In this document: in pieces, positions 54,723 through 64,000 of the stretch
Layout of the letters: every line of letters begins with the position of its first letter
Numbering within the stretch: the first letter of the stretch is position 1
Assembly: GCA_945638575.1 (NCBI GenBank)
Contig: CALZDP010000001.1
Coordinates: 62,001 to 126,000 of the forward strand
Direction of reading: 5' to 3'
Source of the DNA: an uncultured Clostridia bacterium
GTDB lineage: Bacteria > Bacillota > Clostridia > Christensenellales > Borkfalkiaceae
DNA: 64,000 bases
The notes under the pieces: generated by a model
What the model was told of the DNA's origin: nothing
The model's database searches: none
Seen by the model: only the letters and a program-made list of their open reading frames with translations
Translations under genes and position numbers: made by a program

Positions 54723-54751
54723 ATTATACTACACTTGTATGCGCCTGTCAA
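54723..54751 (-). promoter_or_regulatory. consensus sigma-A promoter of the MoxR-VWA-LRR operon
   Basis: Minus strand TTGACA (54751-54746) - 17 - TATAAT (54728-54723), immediately followed by the palindrome TTGTTAACAA (54714-54723). Confidence 0.85.
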
Positions 54752-54946
54752 ACATTTATGACAATATTTTTTAAAGAAATGACTGCAAATTTAAGAAAAA
54801 ATGTGAAAAAATTGCTTTTATCATTATAGAGTAAGATAATTTTAATGGGAAAAGTGTTTGTTTGTTGGGCGGATTACCCGACGGAACAATGTGGAATTTA
54901 ACGGTCAGCGTATGGCGACATCCCCCCAATAAGTGCGAGGATAACT

Positions 54947-55138
54947 CAGAGGCACAACCCCTCTGTCGGCGTTGCCGACATCTCCCCTTGCACAGGGGCG
55001 ACATACGTGGATAGTTCGATGCCCGATAGTATTTGGGCTTACGTAGTAATGGGCAAAAAATGCCGATAACGGGCTTATATGCATAGTTTTACCAATCCCT
55101 CAGGCACTACGTGCCAGCTCCCTTTGCACAAGGGAGCC
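54947..55138. repeat. two related double-hairpin intergenic elements
   Basis: Element A: GTCGGC-gtt-GCCGAC (54965-54979) + CCCCT-tgcac-AGGGG (54983-54997). Element B: GGCAC-tac-GTGCC (55103-55115) + GCTCCCTT-tgcac-AAGGGAGC (55117-55137). Same order and same TGCAC loop. Confidence 0.75.
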
Positions 55139-55166
55139 TAATAAGGTCGGTAAAAATTTATATGTA

Positions 55167-55199
55167 AAACGCCGACTCGTGAAACACGGGTCGGCGTTT
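55167..55199 (-). terminator. terminator downstream of the giant LRR gene
   Basis: AAACGCCGACTCGTG-aaa-CACGGGTCGGCGTTT. Confidence 0.75.
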
Positions 55200-55267
55200 G
55201 TTTGTGAAATTATAACTTTACATCTAAGTTACTAAAAACTTTTCAATTAAGTTACAGTTTAATTTAG

Positions 55268-58200
55268 TTAAGCTTCAACATAGTCCCAAATAATATTAGC
55301 GTCACAGTTATAGAACCATACACCGTCTATTTTTGAAGTGTTAAGCGCCCAACCTTTGGAAACAGTGCCATAGAAGCAGAAGCAAATGGTCTGATCTTTC
55401 GTCCAACCGTCGAATGCGCCGTTTCCGACATTTTCAGGAGGTTGTCTGAAAATTATCTTCTTAATGGACGTACAGTTGTTGAAAGCGTTGAAATTTACCT
55501 TGGTAACGTTTTCGGGAATTGTTATCTCGCTAAGAGAGGTACAATCATTAAATGCGTTATTGCCGATATTCGTTAACGATTCGGGTAAAACCACCTTTGT
55601 AAGAGCGGTACAACCACGGAATACAGCGGTAGAAAGTTCGGTAACGCCTTCGGGAACAACGAAAGACTCCAACGAAGTACAATTCTGGAAGATGTACATC
55701 GGTAAAACGGTTAAGTTGTTAGACAAAGTTACGTTTTTAAGACTTGAGCAACCATCAAACATATAAGTGCCTAATGTTGTTACGCTGTCCGGGATAACGA
55801 CGGATTCCAAAGCGGTACAGCCTGCAAACGTGTAGTTTGAAAGTTTGGTAACCCCTTCTTCGATCGTAACGCTTGCAAGACTTTCGCAACCTTTAAACAC
55901 ATAAGTGCCTAAAGTTGTTACGCTTGCGGGTACGGTTACAGATTCAAGTCCGCTTCCGCTGAATGCATAGTTACCGATAGAGGTAAGCGCTTCAGGGAAA
56001 GTAACCGATTTAAGGTTAATAGCGTTCTGGAATACGTAAGTACCGATAGTAGTTAACGTTGAAGGAAGAGTAATAGACTGAATTCCGCTGTTTTGGAAAG
56101 CGTAATTGGTTATCGAAGTAACACCTTCGGGAAGAACGACGTCTTTAAGAGAAGTAGTGTTTCTGAATACGTAAGTCGATGACGTGCCCGTACCGATAGC
56201 GGTTACGCCTTGAGGAATAACTACGGTTTCAAGAGCGGTTGCGCCGTCGAAAGTGTAATTGGGGATTTCGGTTATGCCGTCAGGTAAGGTTACGCTTACG
56301 AGATTTAAGCAGTTTTGGAACATATAGGTACCGAATGCAGTAACGCTGTTCGGGATAACCATAGATTCAAGTCCGCTTCCGCTGAATGCATAGTTGCCGA
56401 TATCCGTTAAGGTTGACGGGAAGTTTACGGTAGTTAATGAGGTACAGCCTTTGAAGGTCTTTGCACCTATGCTCGTAAATCCTTCGCCGAATGTTACTTC
56501 CTTAAGACTTGTGCAGTCTTGGAAGATAGGCGTAGACGCCGACAAAGTGTATTTTGCAGTTGCGCTGGTCGTAAACTGCTTAACCGAACCGGGGATGGTT
56601 ATAGACTTCAAACCGGAACCGCTGAAAGCGTTGTTACCGATATAGGTAAGCGTTTCGGGTAAGGTAATGGTTTCAAGCGATCTGCAATTCTGGAAAGCGT
56701 AATTGCCGATAGCGGTCAAACCTTCGGGAAGGGTTACCTCGGTTACGCACGATAAAGCAAAGGCATAATTCGGTAAACCGGTCATGTCGGAAGGAAGAAC
56801 AACTTTGATATCGCTGCAGCCCATGAACGCATAAGCGCGAATAGTTATACCCATGTTATCGGGAATGGTAACTACGCCGTTATCGCCCTTTAAGCCTGCG
56901 GGATAGCAAATAACTTCGCCCGTCATAGAAACGAGTGCGCCTGAAGTTTCATCTACCATAACGGAAGTATTGCCGTCCGCTACTGTGATAGAGGTAAGAT
57001 TTTGACAATAGCCGAAAGGAGCGTTACCGATGTTTGCCGCGGTAAGTCCCTTAGGAATGGTGTAAGAAGTTGCAGGTGAATAAGCAAAAGCGTTTACACC
57101 TAATAAGGTTACCGTTTCCGGAATATCCATATAAAGACTGTCGCAACTAAAGAAGGCATACCCGCCGATAGCGGTTAATTTACCCTTAAAGGTTACGCTT
57201 TCAAGTCTGTCGCATTCACGGAATACGTTAACGCTTGAACCTATCTTGCATGCAGTTGCGCTTGTACCGAGTTTGGTAACACCCTTAGGAACTTCGATTC
57301 TGATTAAACCGGAATTAAGGAAGGTGTTGGTACCGAGGAAGTTAAGTTTGGAGTTTTCACCGAAGGTTACTTCTTCCAAAGCGGAGCAGTTTTGGAACAT
57401 ATAGTTACCTAATGCAACAACTAAGTCCGGAATAGCAATGGTCTTTAAAGAGGTTGCTGCATCGACTGCAGGCATAGGATTGCTAATTGAAGTGCTGCCG
57501 TTATAATTCGAGAAAACGTAAGTGCCAAACTTATTAAGTTTTGACCCTGCGCCGAAGTTAACGTTTTCCAAAGCGGTACAGCCGGAGAATACGTATTGAT
57601 TAATGGTCGTTACGCTGTCCGGAATATCGATGGAAACAAGACTTGAACAGTCATAGAAGGCATAGTTCGGTATAGTCGTAAGCGCGCCGGTGGGAAGGTT
57701 AACGGAGGTTAAAGAAGTACAACTTTGGAATACTTGAACGCCTAAAGTCTTTAAAGAGGTACCCAAGAATTCAATTTTTTCAAGAGAAGTACAATCACCG
57801 AAAGCCAACTTTTCAACGTTCGTAACAGGTTGAGGTATCTTAATCGAGGTCAACGACGAACAGTGTTGGAAAGCGTTTGCGTTAATCTTTGTAAGTTTTG
57901 TAGCGGCTTCTAAGTTGATAGAAGTAAGATTCTTACAATTTAAGAAAGCGTTTGCGTTAATAGTCGTCAGTTTGGAGCCTTCTTCGATAGTTACGGTAGT
58001 AAGATCCGCACAATCTTTGAAAGCGTCTTTGTCGATTGTCACTACGTTTGCGGGAATGGTAATGCTTGTAATAGCAGAACCCGCGAAAGCGCTTGTCATT
58101 TTTGTAAGTTTGGAACCTTCTTCGAAAGTTACCGTCTTAAGGTTCTTCATATTACTGAAGGAACTTGCATAAAGGTTGGTAACAGACTTGGGAATCACAA

Positions 58201-61200
58201 CGCTTTCGATAAGTTGATTTGCGCCTGCTTCCGCTCCGCCGAAAGTGCTGCCGTAAATGGAAGCAAGTGAAGAATTTCCGTTAGCGTCCTTTGCAAAGGT
58301 AACTTTAGTTAACGTAGGAACGTACTGGAATGCATACGCATCTATCGTTACAACAGAATGAGGAATCGTTAATTCTTCAAGAGCCGTGTGTTGGAATGAG
58401 TATCCGTCTATAAGCGTTAATTTACCATCTTCGGCAAATTCGACTTTAGTTAAGTCATAACAGCCTGCAAATGCATAATCGGATATAGTTTTGACGCTTG
58501 CGGGAATCTTTATCGAAGTAAAACCGGAGCGCATGAACATATACTTGGAAATCGTATCGAAACCTTCGGTATCGGGAAGTACGACTTCAGTAAGATTTAT
58601 ACAGTTTGCAAACGCACTTTCACCGATTGTCTGCAATGCGCTGGGTTTATCGGGAGTGTTTTGGAAGTTGACTTTGGTAAGACCTAAACAACTGTCGAAA
58701 GCACCTGAGCCGATTCTGCCTACCGTGTAAGGAATGGTAACTTCGGTAATTCCGACGTGTGCTTTATAAACATAGGCGGCAATAGCGGTAGTGTCTTCGG
58801 GAATCACAACGTGTCCTTTGGGTGCTGCGCCGTAAAGCAACAAGATTTCTTCACCGGTCTTATTGTAAATGTAAGGCTGACCTTCTTTTGTGGTGAAACT
58901 GTCGTTATCGTCTGCGATAATTATGTTATCGATTGAAGCACAGTCTTCCAATACGTATTCGATATCGGTAACGGATTTAGACAACGTAACGGCGGTAAGG
59001 TTTTTACAACCCTTGAACAATCTACCCTTGCTGGTAGTAGAACCGTCTAAGTTAAGCGCAATAGAATTCTTTACGGATACAGGGAAAGCAAATTCGGAAA
59101 TAGCGGTATATGAAAACGCTTGATAGCCGATAGATTCAATACTGCACATGCCCTTATTTTCACCTTCGGCGTATGTTGCAAAATTAATGGTTGCAAGCGA
59201 AGTACAATTAGCGAATGCCTGATAACCGATAGTTTGTACGGTTGCGGGAATCGTGATGGATTGAAGGGAAAGCAAACCTTTGAAAGCATTGTAACCGATA
59301 GTCTTTAAACCTTCGGGAAGCGCAAGATTGTCAAGTATCTTACAACCGTCAAAACTCGATTTAACGATTTCAAGTTTACTGCCTTTACGGAAGGTCAAAG
59401 TTTCTAATCCTGAGTTATTATTGAAGGCATATTCTACCGATTTAACGCTTGCAGGGATTTCAAGAGTCGTAAGATTGGTCTTTACGCCGCTGTAACCCAT
59501 AGAGAACGTATAGTACAGCGAATAACCTTCTTCAGTAGAAGATTCAGGAAGGTTTTTAACTTCACGTAAGGCTGTACAACCATAGAAAGTGTTATCAAGT
59601 GCGGCACCGTTATCATAACTTGAAATCTTTTTGCCGTCTTTAAGAGTTGACACGCCGTCGCCTACGAATTCTACCGTTTCAAGGGCTTTACAATAATAGA
59701 AAGCGCCTTTACCGATAGTGTCGATAGTAGAAGGAATAGAAACACTCTTTAAGGTGTTATTGTTGGTAGCGCTGCCGCCGCTGCCGCCGCTATAGTAACC
59801 CATTAAATAGGAACCGATTTCTTTAGTTCTTTCGGGGAAGCGAAGTTCTTCGATTTTTGTGTTATAGAACACACCGTAATACCAAGAACCTTCGGAACTG
59901 CCGCTTGATATATCGGCATTGGCAATGGTTAACGGATGGATATAATTGCCTTCGGCATCCTTTTCACTGCCTTCTTTGAAAGTTAAAGAGGTAAGTTTTG
60001 AACAAGACGAGAATGCCATTTTACCAATAGTTTCAACACTGTTGGGAATAGTTACGCTTGTTAGTGAAGAACAAGTGTAGAAAGCCTTTTCGTCAATAAC
60101 GGTTACGGAATCGGGAATAACAACAGATTCGAGCGCTTTGCAGTAATAGAAAGCTTCTTTGCCGATTCTGGTTACCGTGTCGGGAACGGTAACTTTTACA
60201 AGTTCTTCGTTCCAATAAAACATTTTATCCGCGATTTCGGTAAGTCCCTTAGGAAGTTCGATTTCGGTAAGTTCGCTGTTGTAGAATACGCTTTGTCCGA
60301 AAACAAGCGTAGCGCCTTCTTCAATACCTTCGCTGAACATAAGTTTGGTTGCATGTGAATAAGCAAATGCCTTAGGTGCGATATAAGTAACAGTCTTAGG
60401 TGCGTCAATCGTACCCGTCTTGCCGCTGGGGCAGTAAACGAGGGTTGCAAGTGCACCGTCTTCGTTCTTTTCGTATAAAAGACCGTTATATGACGCATAT
60501 TTGGGGTTTGCTTCCGCAACAACGATTTCGCTTATATCAGCAGAAGAGGTCGCCGGGAACATATTAAAGATGTCCATCTTTAAAGTGGAATCATAGCCGT
60601 ATTTAACGGTTACAAGGGTTGAAGGCAAGTAAACGGTAACTAAATCGAAACAGGAAGCAAATAATTCGGAACCAACTTCGACAGTCCTTTCGGGAAGAGC
60701 GATTTCGGTAAGAATACTGCAGTTTTTAAATACCGCTTCGCCTAAAACCAAATCCTCCGTTCCGCCGGCTTCGAATTCGACGTATTTAAGGGATTTGCAA
60801 CCGACGAAAGCGTTATCGCCTATCGTTTTAACGTTTTTACCGATGGTAACGCCGGTAAGACCGTTTCTGTCTCTGAAAACGTTTGCGCCGATGTTCGTTA
60901 CCGTTTCGGGCGTGGTGTATGCGCCTTGTTTTTCGGCAGGATAGAACAATACGGAAACGATTGCTTTATCATAAACGACGTTGTCTAAAACAGCGTAGTT
61001 CGGGTTGTCGGGATCTACTTCAACCTCTGCAAGTTTAATACCGAATACGCCGGAAATTTCGATTGCGCCGGTATTTTTGCCGATGTTAAGGGTAGTTACA
61101 TAGTAAGTAAAGTTACTTACAATACCTGCAGTGTTGTATCCGAAAGCGCCGGTCTGGAAGTCTGCACAGTTTACGGAATTAAGGTTTACCGTAACAAGAT

Positions 61201-64000
61201 AAGTACAATAACCGAACGCGCTTACGCCAAGATAAGTAAGGTTTTCGGGAAGGGTTACTTCGACAAATTCAGAATTGGTTATTCCGTAGAAAGCATTGTC
61301 TTTAATTGTCAATGCGTTATCGGAAGCCTTACCCAAGAAATTAATTTGCTTAATATTGGTACAAGATCTGAAAGCGTTTTCGCCGATATAAGTTACATAT
61401 GCGGGAATGGTTATAACTTCGATATTCTTGTTACCGTAATAGGTGTAAGGTGCGGTTGACGTCGCGGAATTTTCAAACCTTGTGGTAAACGCGAAGTCGT
61501 CAATCTTAGTGATACCGTTAGGTATACTGTAGTTACCGCTTCTGCCGACGGGATACCAAACCAAAGTTTGGGTGCCGTCTTCTTCGGCGGAAATAACTAC
61601 ACCGTCTAAAGACCGGTACTTACCGCTGTCGCTTGTGAACCAAACGGAAGACAAATTACTGCAAGACCTAAACATATTTCTGTTAAGGGTTTGCATACGG
61701 GTCGGTAAAGTTACTTCAAGTAAGTTAGAGCAAAGGTAGAATGCGGAATCTTCGACTTCGACGTCTTTTACTTCTTCGTCTTCTGCGGGTTCGGCAAAAA
61801 TAACATTTGTTAAGTTACTGTTGGAAGCAAAAGCCTTTTCTTCGATATAGGTTACGGAAGCAGGAATCGTAATACTGCTCATCTTTGCGCTTTTAAAAGC
61901 ATTACCGCGGATTTCCTGTACGCCGTCGAGAATTGCATAGTCGCCTTTCTTTTCGGTAGGATATGCGTAAAGTTCCTTAGTGGTATCGTCAACATAACGA
62001 TACAAAACGCCGTCATCGGAGAAATATCTGCCCTTGGAAGGAGATTCGACTTCGGTTTCATAAACATTGAGCGCTTGCAAATAATTTGTGCTTTCAAAAG
62101 ATGAACCGGTTGCTGTAAGACCGTCGACGCTGATAAACATATCGTTTACGGTGTCGGGGATATTCAATACCAAGAGTTTAGAGCACGAAGAGAACGCTTC
62201 AGGTTTAATACTGAGAACGGGAAGTCCTTTATACGTAGCGGGAATGGTTACTTCGCTTACAAGGTTGATGTAATCGCCCTTTTTCACAGCATAACCGGTA
62301 CCGTCGTTTAAAAGTTCGAACTTCAAAACTTCTACGTAAGTGGCTTCTAAAGTAACGTCGTCAATACGGTCAAAGGACAATAATGATTTACCGTTTTGAT
62401 CGGTGTATTTAATGGAGCCTAAATACCATCCGCCGAATACGTAACCGTTAGGTTCGCTTTCGGGAGGCATCGGTAAAGTGAAGGGTTGTTCGTAATATAC
62501 TGTTGCGGTGTCGGTCAAGGTTTGATCGCCGTCCTGCCACTTCATGGTAACTTTGATGGGCTTAGGAGTCCAACTTGCATACATAGTTACGTCGGAAGAA
62601 TAATCGAACTGTCCGTCAGCGTATTTTTTACCGTTGGTTTCCGCACCGCCGATGGTGTTGTACCAACCTTCAAATTCGTAACCGCCTTTAGCGCTTTCGG
62701 GAAGAACTAAGTAGTCGCCTTTCGCTACGTACTCGGTTGATACGACGGTACCGCCGTTAGATTCGAAATATAAGGAGTAAATGCTTACGTCGATGGTAAC
62801 CGAACCGGTTATGCCTTCACCAAACGCCGATACCCTAATGGTGTATTCACCGCTTGACGTGATGTTTAAAGCATAACTGTGTACATCACTATCAAGGCTT
62901 GCGGTTTCGCCGGGATTAACTTCGACACGGTAACCGACTGCACCGAATACGTTGCCCCAAGTTACTACGCCGTTGGCATAGGAAACGATATCCTCGGTAA
63001 GTTTGGAAGTAACCGCGGAGGGATCGGAATACAGCGACATCGAAGTGCCGACTATTGCCTGAACGGATACCGTTCTGTCGGAATCGGTGAAATAGGATTG
63101 CTGTAAAACCAAAGAATTGGTATTCGTCTTATAAACGTTTGCGCCGATTTTGACGTTGTAGGTTGCGCCTTCAACGGCGTCCCAAGTTAATGTGTTATTG
63201 TTTAAAGTAATATTCTTCGGCGACGCCAAAGTAACTTTTTGATAGGTTAATTCGGTCGCTTCGGGTGAATAATAGTTATCTGCAACAGGTTTTACGGTAA
63301 AGGTCATTGCGCCTACGCCGTATTCCTTAAGAGACATTTCATTGGTCTTTACGGGAACGGAAGTTGGTTCGCCTTCGCCTACTTTAACGGTTACAAGATA
63401 ATACTGTGCGTTTTTAACTTCGTTCCAAGTAAGTTTGCCGTCATCGGTTGCTTTTAAGCCGGTAACTTGATCCAAACCCTGCTCGAATACGTATTCCGCG
63501 GAAACGGAAGAAAGATATCCGTCTGCTTTTGCGGTTACGGTAAATTTGATACCGCCTTTTTGCATATCGCAGTTGGCAAAGTCGTAAACAGTGGAACTTC
63601 CGATCGAAAGAGCGTCGTGTTTGTGGTTTTTGTTACCGCATTCGATTTTGAGTACGTATTCTTCCGCATTGGGAACGGCTTTAAAACTTAAAACGGTTCC
63701 GTTGTATACATCGAATAGCGATACCTTCGCCAAGGCTTTATTTTTAAGGTATGCGTTACCGCTTTTGCCTCTGTAAGATACCCTGACATTGTACTCGCCT
63801 GCTTTTTGCGCGGAAAAATCAAAGTCGTATTCAAAACTTTGAGTTTGAGTGGAAGCAAGAAGTTTGTCATTCGCGCCGTAAACGTATACGTTGTATGTAC
63901 CTGTACCTTCGTTCGTCCAAGTAATCTTATTGCCGTAAACGGATACAACGGGAACGTCGCTGTCCCAAACGCCGTAAAGTACGGTGTTTTGGTAAAGTGT
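55268..64000 (-). CDS. giant BspA-like LRR_5 surface protein, at least 2910 aa, 5' end beyond the right window edge
   Basis: Dozens of LRR_5 units ('LTSIGNYAFSGSGLESVTVPASVTTLGTYVFKGCESLASVTI'); frame stays open to 64000 (TLYQNTVLYGVWDSDVPVVSVYGNKITWTNEGTGTYNVYVYGANDKLLASTQTQSFEYDFDFSAQKAGEYNVRVSYRGKSGNAYLKNKALAKVSLFD...). Confidence 0.93.
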   Translation of the reverse strand, partial: TLYQNTVLYGVWDSDVPVVSVYGNKITWTNEGTGTYNVYVYGANDKLLASTQTQSFEYDFDFSAQKAGEYNVRVSYRGKSGNAYLKNKALAKVSLFDVYNGTVLSFKAVPNAEEYVLKIECGNKNHKHDALSIGSSTVYDFANCDMQKGGIKFTVTAKADGYLSSVSAEYVFEQGLDQVTGLKATDDGKLTWNEVKNAQYYLVTVKVGEGEPTSVPVKTNEMSLKEYGVGAMTFTVKPVADNYYSPEATELTYQKVTLASPKNITLNNNTLTWDAVEGATYNVKIGANVYKTNTNSLVLQQSYFTDSDRTVSVQAIVGTSMSLYSDPSAVTSKLTEDIVSYANGVVTWGNVFGAVGYRVEVNPGETASLDSDVHSYALNITSSGEYTIRVSAFGEGITGSVTIDVSIYSLYFESNGGTVVSTEYVAKGDYLVLPESAKGGYEFEGWYNTIGGAETNGKKYADGQFDYSSDVTMYASWTPKPIKVTMKWQDGDQTLTDTATVYYEQPFTLPMPPESEPNGYVFGGWYLGSIKYTDQNGKSLLSFDRIDDVTLEATYVEVLKFELLNDGTGYAVKKGDYINLVSEVTIPATYKGLPVLSIKPEAFSSCSKLLVLNIPDTVNDMFISVDGLTATGSSFESTNYLQALNVYETEVESPSKGRYFSDDGVLYRYVDDTTKELYAYPTEKKGDYAILDGVQEIRGNAFKSAKMSSITIPASVTYIEEKAFASNSNLTNVIFAEPAEDEEVKDVEVEDSAFYLCSNLLEVTLPTRMQTLNRNMFRSCSNLSSVWFTSDSGKYRSLDGVVISAEEDGTQTLVWYPVGRSGNYSIPNGITKIDDFAFTTRFENSATSTAPYTYYGNKNIEVITIPAYVTYIGENAFRSCTNIKQINFLGKASDNALTIKDNAFYGITNSEFVEVTLPENLTYLGVSAFGYCTYLVTVNLNSVNCADFQTGAFGYNTAGIVSNFTYYVTTLNIGKNTGAIEISGVFGIKLAEVEVDPDNPNYAVLDNVVYDKAIVSVLFYPAEKQGAYTTPETVTNIGANVFRDRNGLTGVTIGKNVKTIGDNAFVGCKSLKYVEFEAGGTEDLVLGEAVFKNCSILTEIALPERTVEVGSELFASCFDLVTVYLPSTLVTVKYGYDSTLKMDIFNMFPATSSADISEIVVAEANPKYASYNGLLYEKNEDGALATLVYCPSGKTGTIDAPKTVTYIAPKAFAYSHATKLMFSEGIEEGATLVFGQSVFYNSELTEIELPKGLTEIADKMFYWNEELVKVTVPDTVTRIGKEAFYYCKALESVVIPDSVTVIDEKAFYTCSSLTSVTIPNSVETIGKMAFSSCSKLTSLTFKEGSEKDAEGNYIHPLTIANADISSGSSEGSWYYGVFYNTKIEELRFPERTKEIGSYLMGYYSGGSGGSATNNNTLKSVSIPSTIDTIGKGAFYYCKALETVEFVGDGVSTLKDGKKISSYDNGAALDNTFYGCTALREVKNLPESSTEEGYSLYYTFSMGYSGVKTNLTTLEIPASVKSVEYAFNNNSGLETLTFRKGSKLEIVKSSFDGCKILDNLALPEGLKTIGYNAFKGLLSLQSITIPATVQTIGYQAFANCTSLATINFATYAEGENKGMCSIESIGYQAFSYTAISEFAFPVSVKNSIALNLDGSTTSKGRLFKGCKNLTAVTLSKSVTDIEYVLEDCASIDNIIIADDNDSFTTKEGQPYIYNKTGEEILLLYGAAPKGHVVIPEDTTAIAAYVYKAHVGITEVTIPYTVGRIGSGAFDSCLGLTKVNFQNTPDKPSALQTIGESAFANCINLTEVVLPDTEGFDTISKYMFMRSGFTSIKIPASVKTISDYAFAGCYDLTKVEFAEDGKLTLIDGYSFQHTALEELTIPHSVVTIDAYAFQYVPTLTKVTFAKDANGNSSLASIYGSTFGGAEAGANQLIESVVIPKSVTNLYASSFSNMKNLKTVTFEEGSKLTKMTSAFAGSAITSITIPANVVTIDKDAFKDCADLTTVTIEEGSKLTTINANAFLNCKNLTSINLEAATKLTKINANAFQHCSSLTSIKIPQPVTNVEKLAFGDCTSLEKIEFLGTSLKTLGVQVFQSCTSLTSVNLPTGALTTIPNYAFYDCSSLVSIDIPDSVTTINQYVFSGCTALENVNFGAGSKLNKFGTYVFSNYNGSTSISNPMPAVDAATSLKTIAIPDLVVALGNYMFQNCSALEEVTFGENSKLNFLGTNTFLNSGLIRIEVPKGVTKLGTSATACKIGSSVNVFRECDRLESVTFKGKLTAIGGYAFFSCDSLYMDIPETVTLLGVNAFAYSPATSYTIPKGLTAANIGNAPFGYCQNLTSITVADGNTSVMVDETSGALVSMTGEVICYPAGLKGDNGVVTIPDNMGITIRAYAFMGCSDIKVVLPSDMTGLPNYAFALSCVTEVTLPEGLTAIGNYAFQNCRSLETITLPETLTYIGNNAFSGSGLKSITIPGSVKQFTTSATAKYTLSASTPIFQDCTSLKEVTFGEGFTSIGAKTFKGCTSLTTVNFPSTLTDIGNYAFSGSGLESMVIPNSVTAFGTYMFQNCLNLVSVTLPDGITEIPNYTFDGATALETVVIPQGVTAIGTGTSSTYVFRNTTSLKDVVLPEGVTSITNYAFQNSGIQSITLPSTLTTIGTYVFQNAINLKSVTFPEALTSIGNYAFSGSGLESVTVPASVTTLGTYVFKGCESLASVTIEEGVTKLSNYTFAGCTALESVVIPDSVTTLGTYMFDGCSSLKNVTLSNNLTVLPMYIFQNCTSLESFVVPEGVTELSTAVFRGCTALTKVVLPESLTNIGNNAFNDCTSLSEITIPENVTKVNFNAFNNCTSIKKIIFRQPPENVGNGAFDGWTKDQTICFCFYGTVSKGWALNTSKIDGVWFYNCDANIIWDYVEA

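Noticed and set aside
54771-55004. 77-aa minus-strand ORF MSPLCKGRCRQRRQRG...
   Set aside because: It is a translation of the repeat-like hairpin element; typical spurious ORF

Overview
This 64 kb window looks clostridial/Bacillota (inference from gene content). Nearly all coding is on the minus strand. Left part (1-7.8 kb): housekeeping genes, namely a 5' fragment of a possible GalT, a PH-like membrane protein, a YhbY-type RNA-binding protein, Obg GTPase, endonuclease III, a DUF3343 protein divergent from a cysteine-desulfurase-like aminotransferase, an S41 protease and a PucR/CdaR-type regulator. Then a decayed RHS-repeat C-terminal remnant (8.2-9.6 kb). Next a compact redox operon (9.9-18.8 kb): rex - adhE - APH-like kinase - two tandem thioredoxin-like [2Fe-2S] ferredoxins - PAS-containing sensory-type [FeFe] hydrogenase - SpoIIE-type phosphatase - group-B-like [FeFe] hydrogenase. 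This is followed by a tyrosine phosphatase, an SGNH lipoprotein, an Opp-type peptide transporter with an unusually large binding protein, a lipoprotein, and a 2454-aa subtilase fused to BspA-like LRR repeats and a C-terminal TM anchor (to 37.8 kb). The right part is a long operon, probably driven by an exact-consensus sigma-A promoter at 54.72-54.75 kb: membrane protein - MoxR ATPase - DUF58 - two VWA proteins - LRR lipoprotein - 1658-aa lipoprotein. Beyond it is a giant BspA-like LRR protein (at least 2910 aa) that runs off the right edge. The main findings are the Rex/kinase/phosphatase/sensory-hydrogenase operon, the MoxR-VWA module joined to giant surface proteins, a 9-unit 21-nt periodic array at 43.39-43.58 kb, a perfect 27-bp palindrome at the pucR start site, palindromes at several other promoters, two related double-hairpin intergenic elements at 54.95-55.14 kb, and a frameshifted RHS remnant. 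No tRNA, rRNA, CRISPR array or complete transposase gene was seen. All family names come from reading motifs in translated sequence; no searches were run.
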